The notes beneath the pieces were generated by a model. The model worked only from the letters and a program-made list of their open reading frames with translations. It did no database searches and was not told where the DNA came from. Shown piece after piece: positions 44,801 through 59,457 of a DNA stretch of 64,000 nucleotides. Origin of the DNA: Sipunculus nudus (lineage: Eukaryota; Annelida; Sipuncula; Golfingiida; Sipunculidae); the NCBI GenBank assembly GCA_026874595.1, contig CM049312.1:31065456-31129455 (forward strand), read 5' to 3'. A program made the position numbers and the translations under genes. Each line of letters starts with the position of its first letter. Position 1 is the stretch's first letter.

Positions 44801-47800
44801 AAATGGAGATCGTGGATATCGATTTTGGAAGGATTTGGAGAGACTAGTTTGAAAATGCCGATCTTTAACAGAGTTTCATTATATGTGAGTGAATAAAGTA
44901 AATGGTTAAGGGTTATCCGGCAGTGGCAACATTTTTTAGCATCAATTATTCTAAACAAAATCTTTCTAAAACATACATCTTTTTTTTTTGGCTGATGACC
45001 ATTTCATCAACAAAACCGTAATAAATACGATTTACATACCCACCTAAAGGGGAAAAAAATGTATTTTCTAATATATGATTTTATTCATCAACATCAGTGT
45101 GGAACAAGAATACTTATTAAACTTGCTTAATATTTTTAATTTTTAGAGCTTCAATTAATGTATTGGAATAAATGTATTAGAATAAGTTTAATATAGTAAT
45201 AAATTCACAGTTCATATTCTATTTCTCATTTATTGAAAGCTATATTTACATGTATGATTAAGGTATTTTATACATTTCCTGGTTATAACTCCCCATTATT
45301 GTTAAAACTTTAACAATTTAATATCATTTTTTTTAGATTTAATTTACTTTCTTCCATTACATAAATAATGTACGACCTACTTTTGATATAATAATTTGTA
45401 TTCAACTTATCGTGCCCTCAGTCTACATTTAAACTCAAATCTTTAAACTATAACTGGTTCAGATTCTAATGTGTGTGATGTGTCAAATATCATTTTTTCC
45501 TTCCATTAGTATCTAAATGTTGTGAACGGTGAATCGTGTTCTTAATGTTTTTTTTTTCACATAAGCAAACACTTTTACCTCTAAAATAATGTCTAAATAA
45601 TACATAGTACACCACTCAAGGTAAAATCAGTAATGGCACAGAAGGGAAGTTACCTGCTTTCATTGCTACAAACTGCAACCTACAATAAGTTTTTCTGTAA
45701 AAAAAAAACAAATACAATATCTGTGTGGGAGCCTTACCTGGTACACCTTTGTACTCTCGGTCGGTTGTTTGTTATGCATCGCAGGTTTACACATGTTAAT
45801 AAATATAGGTGTAATATTGATGGCCTCTGTAACATTTTCTGTGATATATAAAAACATGAAATTGCCCTTGGATTTGGGAAAAAACTTCGTCGGTTAACCC
45901 CGTCATATTCAGGCAGGGTTACAAAATTAAGAATGGTCCTGCAAATTACTAAGGGGGCTTCATACGGGTAAATAAATCTACCTTACTATACTGACTAATA
46001 ACGGGTTAATATTCAAGTGTATTTCTGTGTTGTTATCAATTACATAAAGATAACGGGAAAATATGCATTTTAAAAGTATCGATTTTAATTCTGTATGATA
46101 ACATTACAAGGCGTATTACAGCCTCCTTGTCGTATTTCAGCCTGGCGATGAAACTTTTGCTTTATGATTTCATAAATATTGGATTTTCTTTCGATCAAGT
46201 TTTGAAATTAGCGCCTAATTGTTTAATAATTTGTTCTTTATTACAGGCCTTTTGTCCGCGTTCCGTGTAATTACGGTCTGTGATTCGCATTCAGACAGCG
46301 GAAATAATCTTTTCCACAGATTATTATCTCATCTGTTTCATATTACATGCGCACACTAATGTTTTTGTTTATGAAAACGCCGTCATGTTATAAAACGGAA
46401 TTACATGGTTACAAAGATAACCATTACTCAGCAGTTAGGGAGGTACTGTAGGACCTAATATTTAACGTCTTTATTCATATATGTCCAGTATATATCAAGC
46501 TGTATAGGAGGCATATGATTATCTTAAGTACTCATATTCAAATATATTCAATGAGGTTTTCATATTTTTTATCTTTCCAGTATTGGTTTCATTCCTCAAT
46601 TTGAAAATAAATTGTAGTGTAAACAAAATTATGGAAGATCACTAAGGTTTTTTACTGTTACCAGTCTCACCTTGTACAATAGAGTCCTTTGTTGTTAAAT
46701 GCTTGTCTTTGAATCAAAATTATCAAAGTATAAATAGGGAGCTATTATCTGTACGGTCAATGACTGGGCCAAGCAGCTCCCACACATTAATTTGCACATT
46801 TACATTTACATAGCCAAGACTATCCACCGTAGTTAATGGAATCATGACAATTAAGGGGCGATCTATGGCAAATGAAAAGAACGAAACGACAGATCTATAT
46901 CCGTGCGATCCGATAAATTTGAAATTGGGATGGGGTGGGGGGCTAGTTAAGAAATGTATTCAAACGACTAGTCATACGCCTGCTTTAATTAATCCTTGTG
47001 CTTTTCTGCCACACATTGGGAATGATTGAACTTAAAATGTTAAAAACCTATAATACAATAAGGATTTTGGCAGCACATGAAGTCATGAACTGTTTTCTTA
47101 TAAACCAGTTTAAAATAATATACCCAGTTTAACGCAGGTGTCTTTATTTGTAAAGGCTTTTCTCGTAAATATAAAAAAAGGCATTTTTCAGGTTGATTGA
47201 ATGGGATTAAAGTCTTAAGATTAAAGATTAAATAAAATCTTGAAAATCCATGTGGTGCTCGTACCTCCGTGAAGTAAAATATCTTCCTAAAGGTGAAAGT
47301 CATTTATTTTTTTTTAATAGTGGCAAGTCAGAACCTTAACCAATGACGTCTTGGTGTACACTCAAATACAATGCAGCTGAGCGACCTGGCCAGAGCCCTT
47401 TACCAATGTCAATCCGGGTACCTCGCCGAGAGTTGTTGTATAAAACAAATTAAGACCAGCCTTGGGGCATGAAGGAACTAGAATTCAGGGCGGCGACTTG
47501 GTATAACAGTTTAAAAAATGTATCGCCATACAAGAGCTTACACGTCATAAAAGCATATGGATTCGTAGAATTGTGACCGAATTCATCACGCTGAGACATT
47601 ATCCCGGGTATAAAACAGCTTAAAAAATAAGTGTTATGGTCAAGCCGCGTTTTCATGATTATTATAAAAACTTTACATCTTTTTTGTAAATTTATAAAAC
47701 AGCGTGCCTGTGCAAATGAATCGTACCTGTCCTGCATAAATTAGTTCATAAACAGACCCATAAGGTAACTTAACAGTTTTGTCTACCTAACTTGTCTTAT

Positions 47801-47924
47801 TGTTGGTGTTGTAAAACATACTTATACTAGAATCCCGATATATTAATCAACAAAACATCGCAATCATAGTAATAGCATTCTATTATTGTTGTTATTATTA
47901 GATTAATGTCTATATGTTTCTCTC
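41895..47924. other. No gene seen; AT-rich sequence
   Basis: About 6 kb without a supportable gene. The stretch 43789-44106 is open on both strands and less AT-rich (78 and 76 codons) but shows no domain or splice context. Several T or A homopolymers of 8-10 bases occur. Confidence 0.4.
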
Positions 47925-47998
47925 TCTTTCTATCTCTCATTTAGATTTTAGTCCTGTCTGCTAGTGTGCAACTCTTTCTCTTTCTGAATAGCTTATTT

Positions 47999-48040
<42 letters not shown>

Positions 48041-48300
48041 CTGCCTGGCCAGCTATTTGTCAATATCTCTTTTTTTGCATGGATGTATGACTAGTCTGTC
48101 TATATATTTAATCTGCCTGGCAGTTTGTCTGGGCGTCGGTCTCTCTCTTTCTTTCTGGTTGTATGCCTACTTTATTTTGGTCTTTCTCTTTCTGCCTGGC
48201 TGGCTTTCTGGTTGTCTCTATTTTTCCTCCTGACTACCTGGCTGTCTTTCTGTCTGTCTCTTTCTCTTTGTCTGGATGTATGACTTCATGCCTCTCTTTC
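47925..48300. repeat. Pyrimidine-rich cryptic simple repeat with (TC)n core
   Basis: A (CT)n run at 48001-48039 is flanked by interspersed TCTCTTTCTGCCTGGCTGG and TGTCTGTCTCTTTC variants over nearly 400 bp. The long open frame at 48163-48381 is a product of this composition. Confidence 0.8.
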
Positions 48301-49732
48301 GGCATGACTGCCTTGTTAGCTCCTGCCAAAAAAAGCTGCGATTTCCCCGTAAAACATCGAATAATCTTCAGGAACTATTAAGATAAGAGGGGAATCACAG
48401 GTAAAGGATTTAATGGTATTTAAATTTCAACTGCAAAGGACGCATTAATAAATGCAACTAACACTGCCTCCTCTGTGATCCCGTTTGAATCGAAATCCTT
48501 TTGAACCCTACGTTGAAAACCGACGGAATTGGCGGCGGAATACGCACAAACCATATACATTTGACTGTAGCATTTATATCTCACGAAGCAAAACATGTGT
48601 ATACGGGTTATCTGGTCACCTGGCACCTTTTCGTTACCTCGCGCTCGTTGTTTAAGAGGTCACGTTTTCCGAGCTACGGATTTTGAACGAAATTGGTATT
48701 GATATTCTGTGTCTAATCATTCACTGTATTTGAAGAAAACGGCAACTGAGTTGTTTATTATACACAACCTACAACATAAGAGCTGTATGATAAGAGCTGT
48801 ATGTTATTTGATTTATTCAAATTCTTTTAAGCTGGTAACAAATATACATACTCAGACTCGTTAGTTTAGATTTGCTCATTATGTCAAATAATACTATAAA
48901 GAATATACTTAAGTATATTAACTCAACTATTATCTATTTAGTTAAACAATCTCCTTACACTGGTATTTGAATCCTGCCACTGAAGTTTGCTAAATGTCGA
49001 CTAACCACTGGTCATATGGGCGCAAGCACGATGTTTCATTAGAAACACAGTTTAGATTAGATAAAAAGGAGTGACTTGCAGAAGAGGAAAATTAATATGG
49101 TATGTAACTGAATAATACACAAAACGGACGTTGAACTAGAGATATTTCTGAGGTTGATGATCGAATGCCTTATGAATTCTCATCGGCTGCAGGATACCGG
49201 AGAACAGTATGGAAATCCGGATAATCTACCTGATGTTCTTACGTTGTAAACTAAAACAGCCACGCTCTAATATGAAAGAGGTAAGTTATGAACTATGGGA
49301 TGTTAATATTTAAATTTATTTAATATAATGATATAGTGTTTTTCTTTCAAATACACGAAGGTATGCTAGATGGCCACTGAATTTCTGGGTACAACGTGGT
49401 GTAGGGCAACTCATCTTTTGTAATGGTCAATCCGCTTAATAAGGCGAGCCTTTGATCGGCTCACAAACAGTCCCGTTTTATGTGACAATTTCAGTCTGGG
49501 ACCGGCAGCTACTTTGAGTAATAAGCTCTACAGAAGTCTTCTGTGAATATTTATCTTCTGTGTTAGATAGAACTTTCCAACGTCTGACAAATAGGGCAAT
49601 TCTCTGGTGGAGTTGTTTCTGATCCTGTTCCTTTGTCCTACATAGATCGATTATAAATTAAGCCTATAACAAGTGTAAAGTTTTTTTTAATTAGAGGGTA
49701 ATTACTATGACACGGCAAACCTTCCCCGGTGG
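48301..49732. other. No gene seen
   Basis: AT-rich sequence with no recognised motif. Overlapping short open frames at 48420-48686 on both strands lack recognisable features. Confidence 0.4.
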
Positions 49733-49945
49733 TGTTGTAACTAATGGACGGCCATCCATCGCCTGTTACGGTTGTAAATATTGAACGGCCATGAATCGTC
49801 CGTAAATGTTGTAAACATCTGATGCCAATGAATCGTCTGTGTAATGATGTAAATATCGAACGGCATCACATTCACTTTCTTCATTGTTAATATTGCACAA
49901 ACATTCATCATATGAGACTGCTATAAATATCGGACGGCCAGGAAT
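49733..49945. repeat. Degenerate ~45-50-bp minisatellite
   Basis: Variants of GTTGTAAATATTGAACGGCC followed by ATGAATCGTC recur at about 49734, 49770, 49807, 49849 and 49920, with irregular spacing. No coding frame runs through it. Confidence 0.55.
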
Positions 49946-52900
49946 TGATAACAATCAGTAGAAAGGATATTGCAATCAGTTCTACAGTCTGTATGCATGC
50001 ATGTAAAAAGTTATATATGGTTGTCACGACATGTAACGCAACACATAATTTCACTGGAATATTTTACATACGCAAGGTTTGTTATTATTTCTCCTTGTTG
50101 AAAATTTTGTCATTCAAGTTCGCATTCTGGGATTTTTTTGGTTGAACTTTTTTTTCCGGCGATGGTTACGTGAACAGTAACCGGGTGTTGCTTTTTGTGT
50201 CCAAATGTTTTGTTGATAAAGGGAAGCGGCCCTGAATGGTAAAGGTACATTGCCCCTTACAATACGAAGTTACCAGGTAAAATGTGGTAAAATTATATAA
50301 ATAATCAGTGTAGAAATAATTGTAATCAAAAGTCACAGCAAATAATTAGACGTGGAAAAAAAAATTTGAGTGCTTTGTCAATATCATTTGTTTTTAACAG
50401 TCTTGGAATGCAGTGCAATTTAATTCAAGTCGGTTGTCAATATTCACTGAGACGAAATATACCACTACAAATGTATCGCTTTATCTCTTAAATTCTTACT
50501 ACACGATAAAATTATCAGCATCAATATTGATGAGATAGCTAAAAATTAAACATTGCGTGTATCTGCTGTCGGCAAAATCTGTCCAACAAAGCTGGTCCCC
50601 GACGGGCATTACATAAAATAAAGTTCCATGGACCACCAAAACAACTCGGGGAGGAAGAGTTGTGATATTCTGATCACCTTTTTGCTCCTCCATTAGTGCG
50701 ACTATAGATTTTAAATATCATGTACCATAATATGTAGGTAGTGAAGACACACAGAGATATTTTGACGCTGGCTATTATTCTGTGACAAGGTAACAATGTT
50801 CTAGCAAACGAACGAATAGTCCTTTATTTGTCGACCTCATCGTTTTATAATTTAAGTTCGTTTGGGTGATGTTACTAAGTAACGACACACACTGGTATAT
50901 CTGATCAGTAACTCTGCGTCTTTGAACAGAATACTGGCGCGGACTAATTTGTTCTCTCTTCTTGCTTAAACAATCTTGCATGCGACAATTCGGTATGCAA
51001 AACATATCGTTAGCCATGTCGATGTGGCGTAATGATATGCATCGGTATATCGGTGCATTGCTCAAGCCTTACTAACTATCCTTCATTATTACATGTGTTA
51101 CCATAATTTCAAAAATATTTGTTTTTATAGAAACTCATGCTTTTTATATTCTGAACCGGTTTTCGTAGTAAAGATAGCAATGGAAAACCAATGGAGTACC
51201 TAACATAATAATTTCTTTATTAATATGATAGTGCAACACTTTCAACTATAATTATTCTCCATACACACAGTTATTGGTCAAAGAAAATAAAGCAATATCT
51301 GCTTGAGGGTAGCGTTGATTCCCAAGTTTTGTCTGACGACACCAGCCATTTCTGTGGGCCATTTAACTTCGTGCGATATACAGCTTATATACGACAGGGA
51401 TATGTCATACTTTGGATAACATACTGACCACAACACGAGGTTGGGAGCAGTGACCGTAGTCCCTGAAAAAAAGTTTTCCTATACACAGTGTTACAGCCGT
51501 GTGGTATGACAAACCCCTGTTATTGGTAACATAATCCTAAAAAAAGTCCAATAGATGACTTCCATTCTCTAGAGGAATCTAATTGGATGACATAGCTCTT
51601 TTAAATAAATTTGGCCGGCCGTTCTTTGAAATCTGTCGACACTGCCTGATGCAGACTAGATTTGCCATGTGTTAATTATTATAATTCTGTGACACTTAAT
51701 AAACTGGGTAACATAAAATTTAATATAGCGCCTGAATAGAAGTTATGGACATTCTCATACTTATGGTCTGTCCGGAAATTGAGGCAACCTGATATTCGCC
51801 GATTCATACGTCACAAGGTCATTGCTCGAGCAGCTAACCCCTCCCCCCCCCCCCTAATTTGTAAATTATTAGTCATGTTTCAGGACAAAACGGCAGTGCC
51901 AGCAACAACAATGAAATTCCGTAAATATCTAAGATTGACGTATCATGGGATCATCCATTAAAAGGTACAGTCAACAGTATGCCTGTAGCTGTGATCGGTT
52001 CGACATGTTATTAACTAGATATTTACATCCGGTCATAGGCAAATTCTTTAACTTTCATTGACAAAAAAAGTTTTAAATAAATGCGTTCCGACTAGACTAG
52101 TCTAAATACTGACGTATCTTCATGGATAAGGATACATGCAGTGCTATTAATTTTTTGTTGTAAGCTTAACAAGTTTCAAGAATCGAAGAATCTGTATATT
52201 CATACGACACGCTAAACTAATTGCAAATATATGTTCGAAATTGATAAAAGAATACCCCATTAACCTAATAACCTCTCACGGTGGTTAAAGTTTTGATTAT
52301 CATTCCAATTCCAAATCCCCCCCCCCCCCCCGGCTTAATAGCTAACATTTGTCCGACTTGTCACTTTGTCTTATCACCCACCAGAACGACTAATTAAAAG
52401 TAATCATTTGTACAAGGATATACAATGAACATGATCATTCATAACTGAAAGGAATTGCTTATCTGATTGCATGTGTGAAACTACAAAATCATGAGGGGTG
52501 ATTATTAGAGGAGAACATGTAAAGGTCATTTATGGTCACGAACGATGATGTCAATAGATGTCACTTTCCTATTCCGAACGCGATTTGAAGAGGATGGTTA
52601 AATTTAACTGATAACAAGAACAAGATCATAATTGCTTTTAACAGCCTTTAATTGTATGCATGAGATGTCATGCAATTATTAAATCCCTCTGTCGTTGTAT
52701 TACTGAAGCATGGTGCCGCTCTTTAATGTATAACATGTCTTCTGTGGAACATTAATGAAGCGATGTGATCAGTGGGAACATTTTCGTTTAAATTCACTCA
52801 GCGGAAGTTGTCTCGCTGAATCGTTTGATGAAATGGTAAAAATCCACCGTTCGCTTTTTTTTTAATGAAAACACGAATGGCCTTTCCGAGTCCAACTCGG

Positions 52901-55900
52901 GTCTCCCTGGCAGGACCAGTTATCAACTTAAATGTTATCCAATCATGTAAAAGGTAATATATATGCCAAACATGTTACGTGAGATAAGTCGAGATAAAGG
53001 ATGGTATTGCTTCTACTATCTCTATGACCCTAACACATTTAATTACCCGGGTACTCTGGCTGGTACTGGGATTGAGCAGATATGGGCACACATGAGACAT
53101 GATGACCATATGGGAACTCGAACTTAGGTGTATATCTTTTTCCCGGTATATTATCTCAGTTGTAAAACGGTTTCAATTTCTTACCGTTCTACCGTGATTA
53201 TGCATATAATCTGTGGAAAACATTGGTATTATGCTTGTCTCTCAAAGTCACGGAAAACATTTTGACCTTGGCATAATGGCCAACAGTGCGACAGGAAACG
53301 CTTTGTTACCAAACGCATCATAGGTACATGGAAAAAAACCCATCAACTAATTATCAGATATTTTTAGCAGCTGACATAATTATTGCGAGCCGACAGCGTG
53401 GTAAATTTACAAACCAGGTATATCATCAAATTTTAATTGCGCATATATTAAAACTTGTTTCGCGCATGCCCCGTCGTAAAGCATAGTTTGGCTATACTGC
53501 ATTTTCAATCTAAACATTATATTGTATTTTGAATGGTTAATTATTTATGTGTCCTATGAACAATATTGTTAACAATGTGAAATATTATTGGTCAAATTAA
53601 GTGTTTAACTTCAGGTTTTGTGTTTGAAATTTTGTTGATTAGCGAGGATCTCAATGATATTCCAGTTCGGCTCTGATAAATGATTAACAGTTATAGACAT
53701 AATTTTTCCCTAGAAGTAAGACGTTAATATACAACATAATATCTTACATTTTTTTTTAAAGAGAGTCTTGCGAAATGGATATGGCGTATACATCGATCTC
53801 ACGAATGTCTTGATTGCGAATCAAGAATGGTTTGATTTTAAAGAGACTAGATCAAATTTAGTAGGGGATCATTTATTTTTTTGGTGCAAAATTGGTTTCA
53901 GATTAGGAATTTTAGGAATATTTTTCCATGAATATCCTGATTATACGCGGTGTCCTTTCGGTTAACCACCGTTTGCTTTAGTAAGGTAACCTGGATGTTA
54001 CCACCAGACGGCTAGTACAAGGCTAAAGCATATAATCACACCAATCACGCGGATTCTTGCGGAACCAAAAGTTGAATGCATAATCTGATACCCCAGTCTT
54101 ACCCGTCTGATAACATTCTTGGGAAAGTGCCAGCGCCTGGTTGTGTTACTTTGTAAACCAAGCTTAAGCGAATATGGTTATGTGAAAAAGGTATGCAGCC
54201 CAAAATCATTGCCAGCCTATAACCAGTCTAATTATACTTTAGACCACAGAGGCTTTTTTAAAGAGCATAACATAATCACAAAAGGACATGTGAGCATTGC
54301 CATGTATTCGAAACGAATATTGGCTCATTTTTTTTAGATATACAAAGCCAGCAAAATGTGTGCAGTTTCTTTCATTTCCTTTTTTTAAAGTTCAAGGGAC
54401 CATCATTACTTAATAGATGTCAGATATCTGAATAGGCCCGTTTATTTTGGGAATCTGCAATCACTGGAATAATTTACCTCCAGAATTTATTATATTTTTC
54501 ATTTCAGCTGCTAGACTGAAAATCAGCCGAGCTGTGACAATGGTCCTTTCTCGTTCGTCTTCCAAAATCGGTAAATAATGCATAAATCATAATGAAACGC
54601 CTAGAATCCGGAATCTATTAAGGTCCTTGGACAGGAAAAATCTCCGGAATAAAAGCACTCACCATGCGCTTAATATTGCAAATACCTAAACCCACACCCA
54701 AGCCAGCCTGCACATTTTAGGCACCCATATCCCATCATATTATGACATTAACCCCCAGAGATTCATTGAAAACAATTTGATGATCTCGCATCTAAATATC
54801 TAAACTCTTAACCTTTACCTCGTGGCCATATTTCCTTTTTAATAAACTGCGACATGATTATGCTTGGGGAAGCCTTTTAACGTCGAAATACATAAACCCT
54901 TCTATACATTATGCAGTATATTGTATCGCTGTAATGCATATCACATTTAATGTAGTACCACATGCATAAGTGGCCAAAAACTATTAAAACACACACAGTT
55001 TTGTCATAAGTCAAGCCCTAGTTCGTCATGTAGGGTCGTACATCATGAATGTATCCCATTACACAGTTATCGGTCCCCGAAGAAGCCGTCACGCGCCAGT
55101 TAGGTCACATTGAGGTTACCTATAGCTAATTTCCTAGTCAGTATAACTGTAAGCCATATTTGATTTGGACCACTTCAACGTCAGTGACTAATTTAAAGAC
55201 CAGCTTGTTTTTACTGCTCTCTAACAGCTCCATTAAAGCTGTGTTGTGTTTTTATGGAATAACCGACAAGAAGTACGTTGCTTTATTCCGGCATAATGTT
55301 GCATCTACTGTTAAACATTTCCAAAACAACATTATGTTTATCCACATGAACTTAATCGTAATTTTCCTTGACTAGTTAATGTAATCAATATAATAATCAT
55401 CTGACATATATAAAAAAATGTTAAATATAATAATAATACGTATTCATAAAAGATTCAATTTTCTATTGATTATAAACTCCGTTATTCATTCATATATTTG
55501 TTATATATCTTTCTTATTGACGAGATATAATTGATTACAGTAAGAAAAGAAATATATAAATAAAAATAATAATAATCATAATAATTAAAATCCTTATAGT
55601 AAACATAATTATCCAATCATCAATACGATTACTCATAATATATTAATTGTGTATTACTAGCTTTATCAATGCTGCCTTAATTGTTCCCTTTGATGAGAAA
55701 TGGAAGCTAAAGGCATAATAACAAATGAATTTAGAAATTTGAAAACCTTTTTGTCAATTAAGGGAAAATGACGGACTAACATTTGCCTGTTAAGTCTTTA
55801 AAAATTAATTATTAATTGTCATCTTTGGTCTTCGCAGCTGGTGACCAATCAAGACGATGAAATATTAATAGAGTTGATACATTACAGAAATTTACTAAAT

Positions 55901-56973
55901 GGAACTTTTGGAATTTGTGGGTTTGAATAATAATGGATCGGTGGATAATAAATAAAATAAGCGGTTATGAGGAGTAGGAAGTTAAGAGATGTGAAAAAAA
56001 ACAGAGCTATGTGTAGATCACTTTTTTATGTAAATAAACTACATCTTAGCAAAACCGGGTGTCCGATACACGTGGGAATTATTAATGCGTGGAACACAAG
56101 TTCCCGCAATAATATTCTGTTCCTTAGCGCTCAGTAAAGGAGTGTAGAATGTAATGAGATCCCTGAAAAATGCATGGGTAAATATCACTCTGACAAATAT
56201 GCGCACGCCTTTACTTGATAACACTATCCTGAGTACCTGTTGACTTAGATGATGGAACTTCCTGAAGGTACTATACAATCGAGTACATCTGTTTAGTTAA
56301 AAGACTAAGATCTAGAGAGGACACGTGTTACGGAATGTGTTTCAGCCAATCCATTGTTCGATAATACAATCGGCACTCTCCCGTATTGTACCTCAGTCAA
56401 GGAGTATTATGGTCCTGTCTTTGCTGGTTGGTTACTTTTTTCTTGTTTTCTGGTTGTATATCGACATATGTCGAACGAATTACTTATAAGGATGGGTTAT
56501 AACACCTAAGATACAAACCCTAAAATAACAAATGCAATCTAGATCATTTTAAATGTTTTTAATGGAATAATTCTTTCCCGATTTCACAATAGGGTTTGAT
56601 ATGTCATTCACTGCTACAACGCTAGTGATTTAGAATTTTGGCGGAGGCACACATGCGGTCACTGAATAAATTTATAATAATAATAACAACAATAACAAAG
56701 ATAATTATTAATTTATTTTTTTATTATAATAAAAAAAGAAATTTTTACTTGGGTTTTGTTTTTATCTCCATGTGTCTTCAATAATATGTAAATATTTCTC
56801 TTATTTACACATTGAAGGATAGGGCGAATTACATAGAACAATTGTTGTTTACAATAACAGCACTCACAACTGGTTAATTGGAAAAAAAGCTATGCAGTCT
56901 CTGGTTTCCTTCGGCATGTCCTCGTAATGAAATATTACAAATACAGTGACAAGACGGGATCATATGCCCACTA
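49946..56973. other. No gene seen; AT-rich sequence
   Basis: About 7 kb without a supportable gene. It holds C homopolymers at 51843-51854 and 52317-52331, AT-rich and (AAT)n-like patches near 55430, 55565 and 56680, and many short open frames without motifs. A GTTCGAGTTCC sequence on the minus strand near 53120 resembles a polymerase III B box but has no partner A box. Confidence 0.4.
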
Positions 56974-59133
56974 GGGCTCTGCGCGGCCTGAAAAATTGAA
57001 CCCGCACCCGCCCCGCATCATGCCTTGTCAGCCCACAACCCGCCCCGCAATCAAAGAAACAAAATCAGCCCGCCCCGCCCCGCAGCAACTATGATTCTTT
57101 CAGCCCACACCCGCCCCGCAAAATTTTCTTTCAGCCCGCAACCGCCCCGCAAAATTTTCTTTCAGCCCGCACCCGCCCCGTCCGGCATTTTCCAAGTTTC
57201 CGGTCCGCAGTCGAGCACGCAAAATAATTAAAAATAGTTTTCAGATCCAAAGGTTTACATATCAAGATATTTTACAGCACATATATTTGACACGCTTATT
57301 ATTAATATATATGAAGTGTTTGATGATTGAAATGAAAATTAATTTGAATACGTTTTGCAATAATTCCAAACATAATTCATGAAATATTTTTAAAGACATG
57401 TTTGATTTGTTAGATGGATTTAATATATACATAATAATTTAAAACACCTTAATTATGTTTACATATTTTACAGCGGAAATAAACTAACGTTTGGTTTATT
57501 GTGTCTGTTTCTTCTTAAATGTATAAAAAAAGTAAAGAAAAAAAATTAAACTTCTTCAAAGTATGTGTACCCAAAGTTACCCTTTAGAATAGTATTAGCT
57601 AATCACGGCTAATCACAAGCCATCAAACTACTGAGATTTGTTGTTGGTTAAATATTTTCAGTCCTAATCTGCTAATTAGCTGAAACTGAGACTAATCAGG
57701 TCAAGGGATTAGAGGGGTAATCTGACCGATGTGGCTTTAGGTTCAAGATGTTCACTGAGATCTAGACATGTTTAATTTGAGAGTGGAAATTAATCATTTG
57801 ATTTTCTCCACGCTAATCAAATTTCGCTGGATCAGAATAAAATCAAGCATTTGACTTTGACATTACTACGTCTTTATTTCATCTGGCTATGGAATGATTA
57901 AACATGAATATTACATGTATACAACTATTGCAAAATTTGGGCTTTGGCAGGCCAGTAGAAAGCACTACATTGAAGATATCAATACTCGAATGCGACTAAA
58001 TATCAGCGAAATTGTTAGAAATACATTGTCCTTTGTCACTGTTCAGAGTAAGATCTGGCGTACGGCCGCGCATTAGAACCCTGAGCGGGCCCTAACCCGC
58101 CCCGCGGGCTACGGGGGCCCATAACCTGGCCCAAGAACCTCAGGCTGCCTTTTTTTTAGGATTTTGTGGGGAGGGGCGGGCCAAAACAGATTTCAGCGGG
58201 GCTGAGAGGGTGCGAGCTAAAAGCTGGAATATGCGAGGCCGGGCGGGTTATTAAGTAACATGGTTGAGAGTAGAGCACCAGGATTATGCTTGTGATGTTA
58301 TAATAGTCACTGTTATGTGCATCTGACTGTCATCAGCTGATATAGCTTTACATAACTCGCAAAGACTGAGATATGCTAATCATGGATGAGCCAAAGAGCA
58401 CTGGCTTGTTTAGAGGACTGCATTGGCAAAGCAGAATGAGATAACGAGCATGTCATTTATTTTATATCTGTTCTTGTGGTCACAACCATGACGTAGAGCT
58501 GACTCCCTCTTTAGTTTCATACCCAATTCCCCTTTCCGATAATTAGATGATTATCGCTGGACAGGACTAAACACTTTGTACCATAAAAGGTGTTAACTGT
58601 GGGAGCAAGAACAGTCCTCCAGCTAGGCATACAAACTTAATAGAATTTGTTTGTTTTATGCTTAATTATTATTATAAGTTTTCTTATAGAGGCATATGCA
58701 TTGTAAATATGTTTACACTGCAAAGAGGTTATGGCTAAATATCTGAATATGTTGAATTTATAATCATTTTTAATATTTTCAGGAGACACAATGGCAATAT
58801 TTGATTAGTGTGCAACAGTTACTTACATTTCTAGTGATATGGCGATAAATTATTGTATTTTGGTAAGTGGTCTCGTCCTAACCTGTGAAAAAAAAAACTG
58901 GAAAGCGCCCTACAATAAAGAAACGCGGGTTGAATTTCGGTAAATATGGGGGGCGGGGCGGGTGCGGGCTGAAAGCTAAATAAGCGGGACGGTTACGGGT
59001 CGATGTATTCTTTATAGGTGCGGGACGGTGCGGGCGGGTTTTTACAACTGCGGGACGTGGCGGTTGCGGGCTGAAGGTTTGTTTTGCGGGGTGGGTGAGG
59101 GCACTAATTCCGGCCTGCGCATGGCTCTAGTGC
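56974..59133. mobile_element. ~2.15-kb element with inverted GC-rich minisatellite ends
   Basis: The left end, CACTAGGGCTCTGCGCGGCC, is matched in reverse complement by the right end, CACTAGAGCCATGCGCAGGCC. The next 200 bp on each side are mirrored minisatellites. The left has CCCGCACCCGCCCCGCAAAA and TTTCAGCCCGC units; the right has GCGGGTGCGGGCTGAAAG and GCGGGACGG units. The interior carries another GC-rich patch (58065-58255), the dispersed repeat copy B and AT-rich sequence, but no transposase. The TAGGGCTCTGCGC-type end is reminiscent of hAT elements, but I could not find an 8-bp target duplication, so the class is open. Confidence 0.5.
57662..57773 (+). repeat. Dispersed ~112-bp repeat, copy B
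   Basis: Same block as 6836-6948 (AATCTGCTAATTAGCTGAAA through GAGATCTAGACATG), lying inside the GC-ended element. The differences are scattered substitutions. Confidence 0.8.
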
Positions 59134-59457
59134 GGATACATCTTTTTAACCGGAACATGTGGTGCTATGATTACATTCGGAAACGTGCTAGGTGCTATTT
59201 TGAAGATGACCGAAATGCAATTTATACTGTTAATACGAAATGCACGGGTACATGCATTAGCTTTTTTTCCCCGGCATGGTATCCACACACATTGTAAGGA
59301 ACAATATTAAGTTCAGTAGTCTAACCTTCCCTTAAAAAAAAAACATATATACCTCATGTATATCCCTCTCTCAGTCACAGGAAGTGATGTACAAGATATG
59401 ACGCAGCATAACTGAACAAATTGCAGTTCTTTAAAATTAATTATATTTTCTGTACAG
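59134..59457. other. No gene seen; possible intron sequence
   Basis: AT-rich sequence between the GC-ended element and the candidate exon, ending in a pyrimidine-rich acceptor-like tract. Confidence 0.35.

Noticed and set aside
53040..53130. Minus-strand GTTCGAGTTCC as a polymerase III B box
   Set aside because: No matching A box 30-50 bp upstream on that strand.
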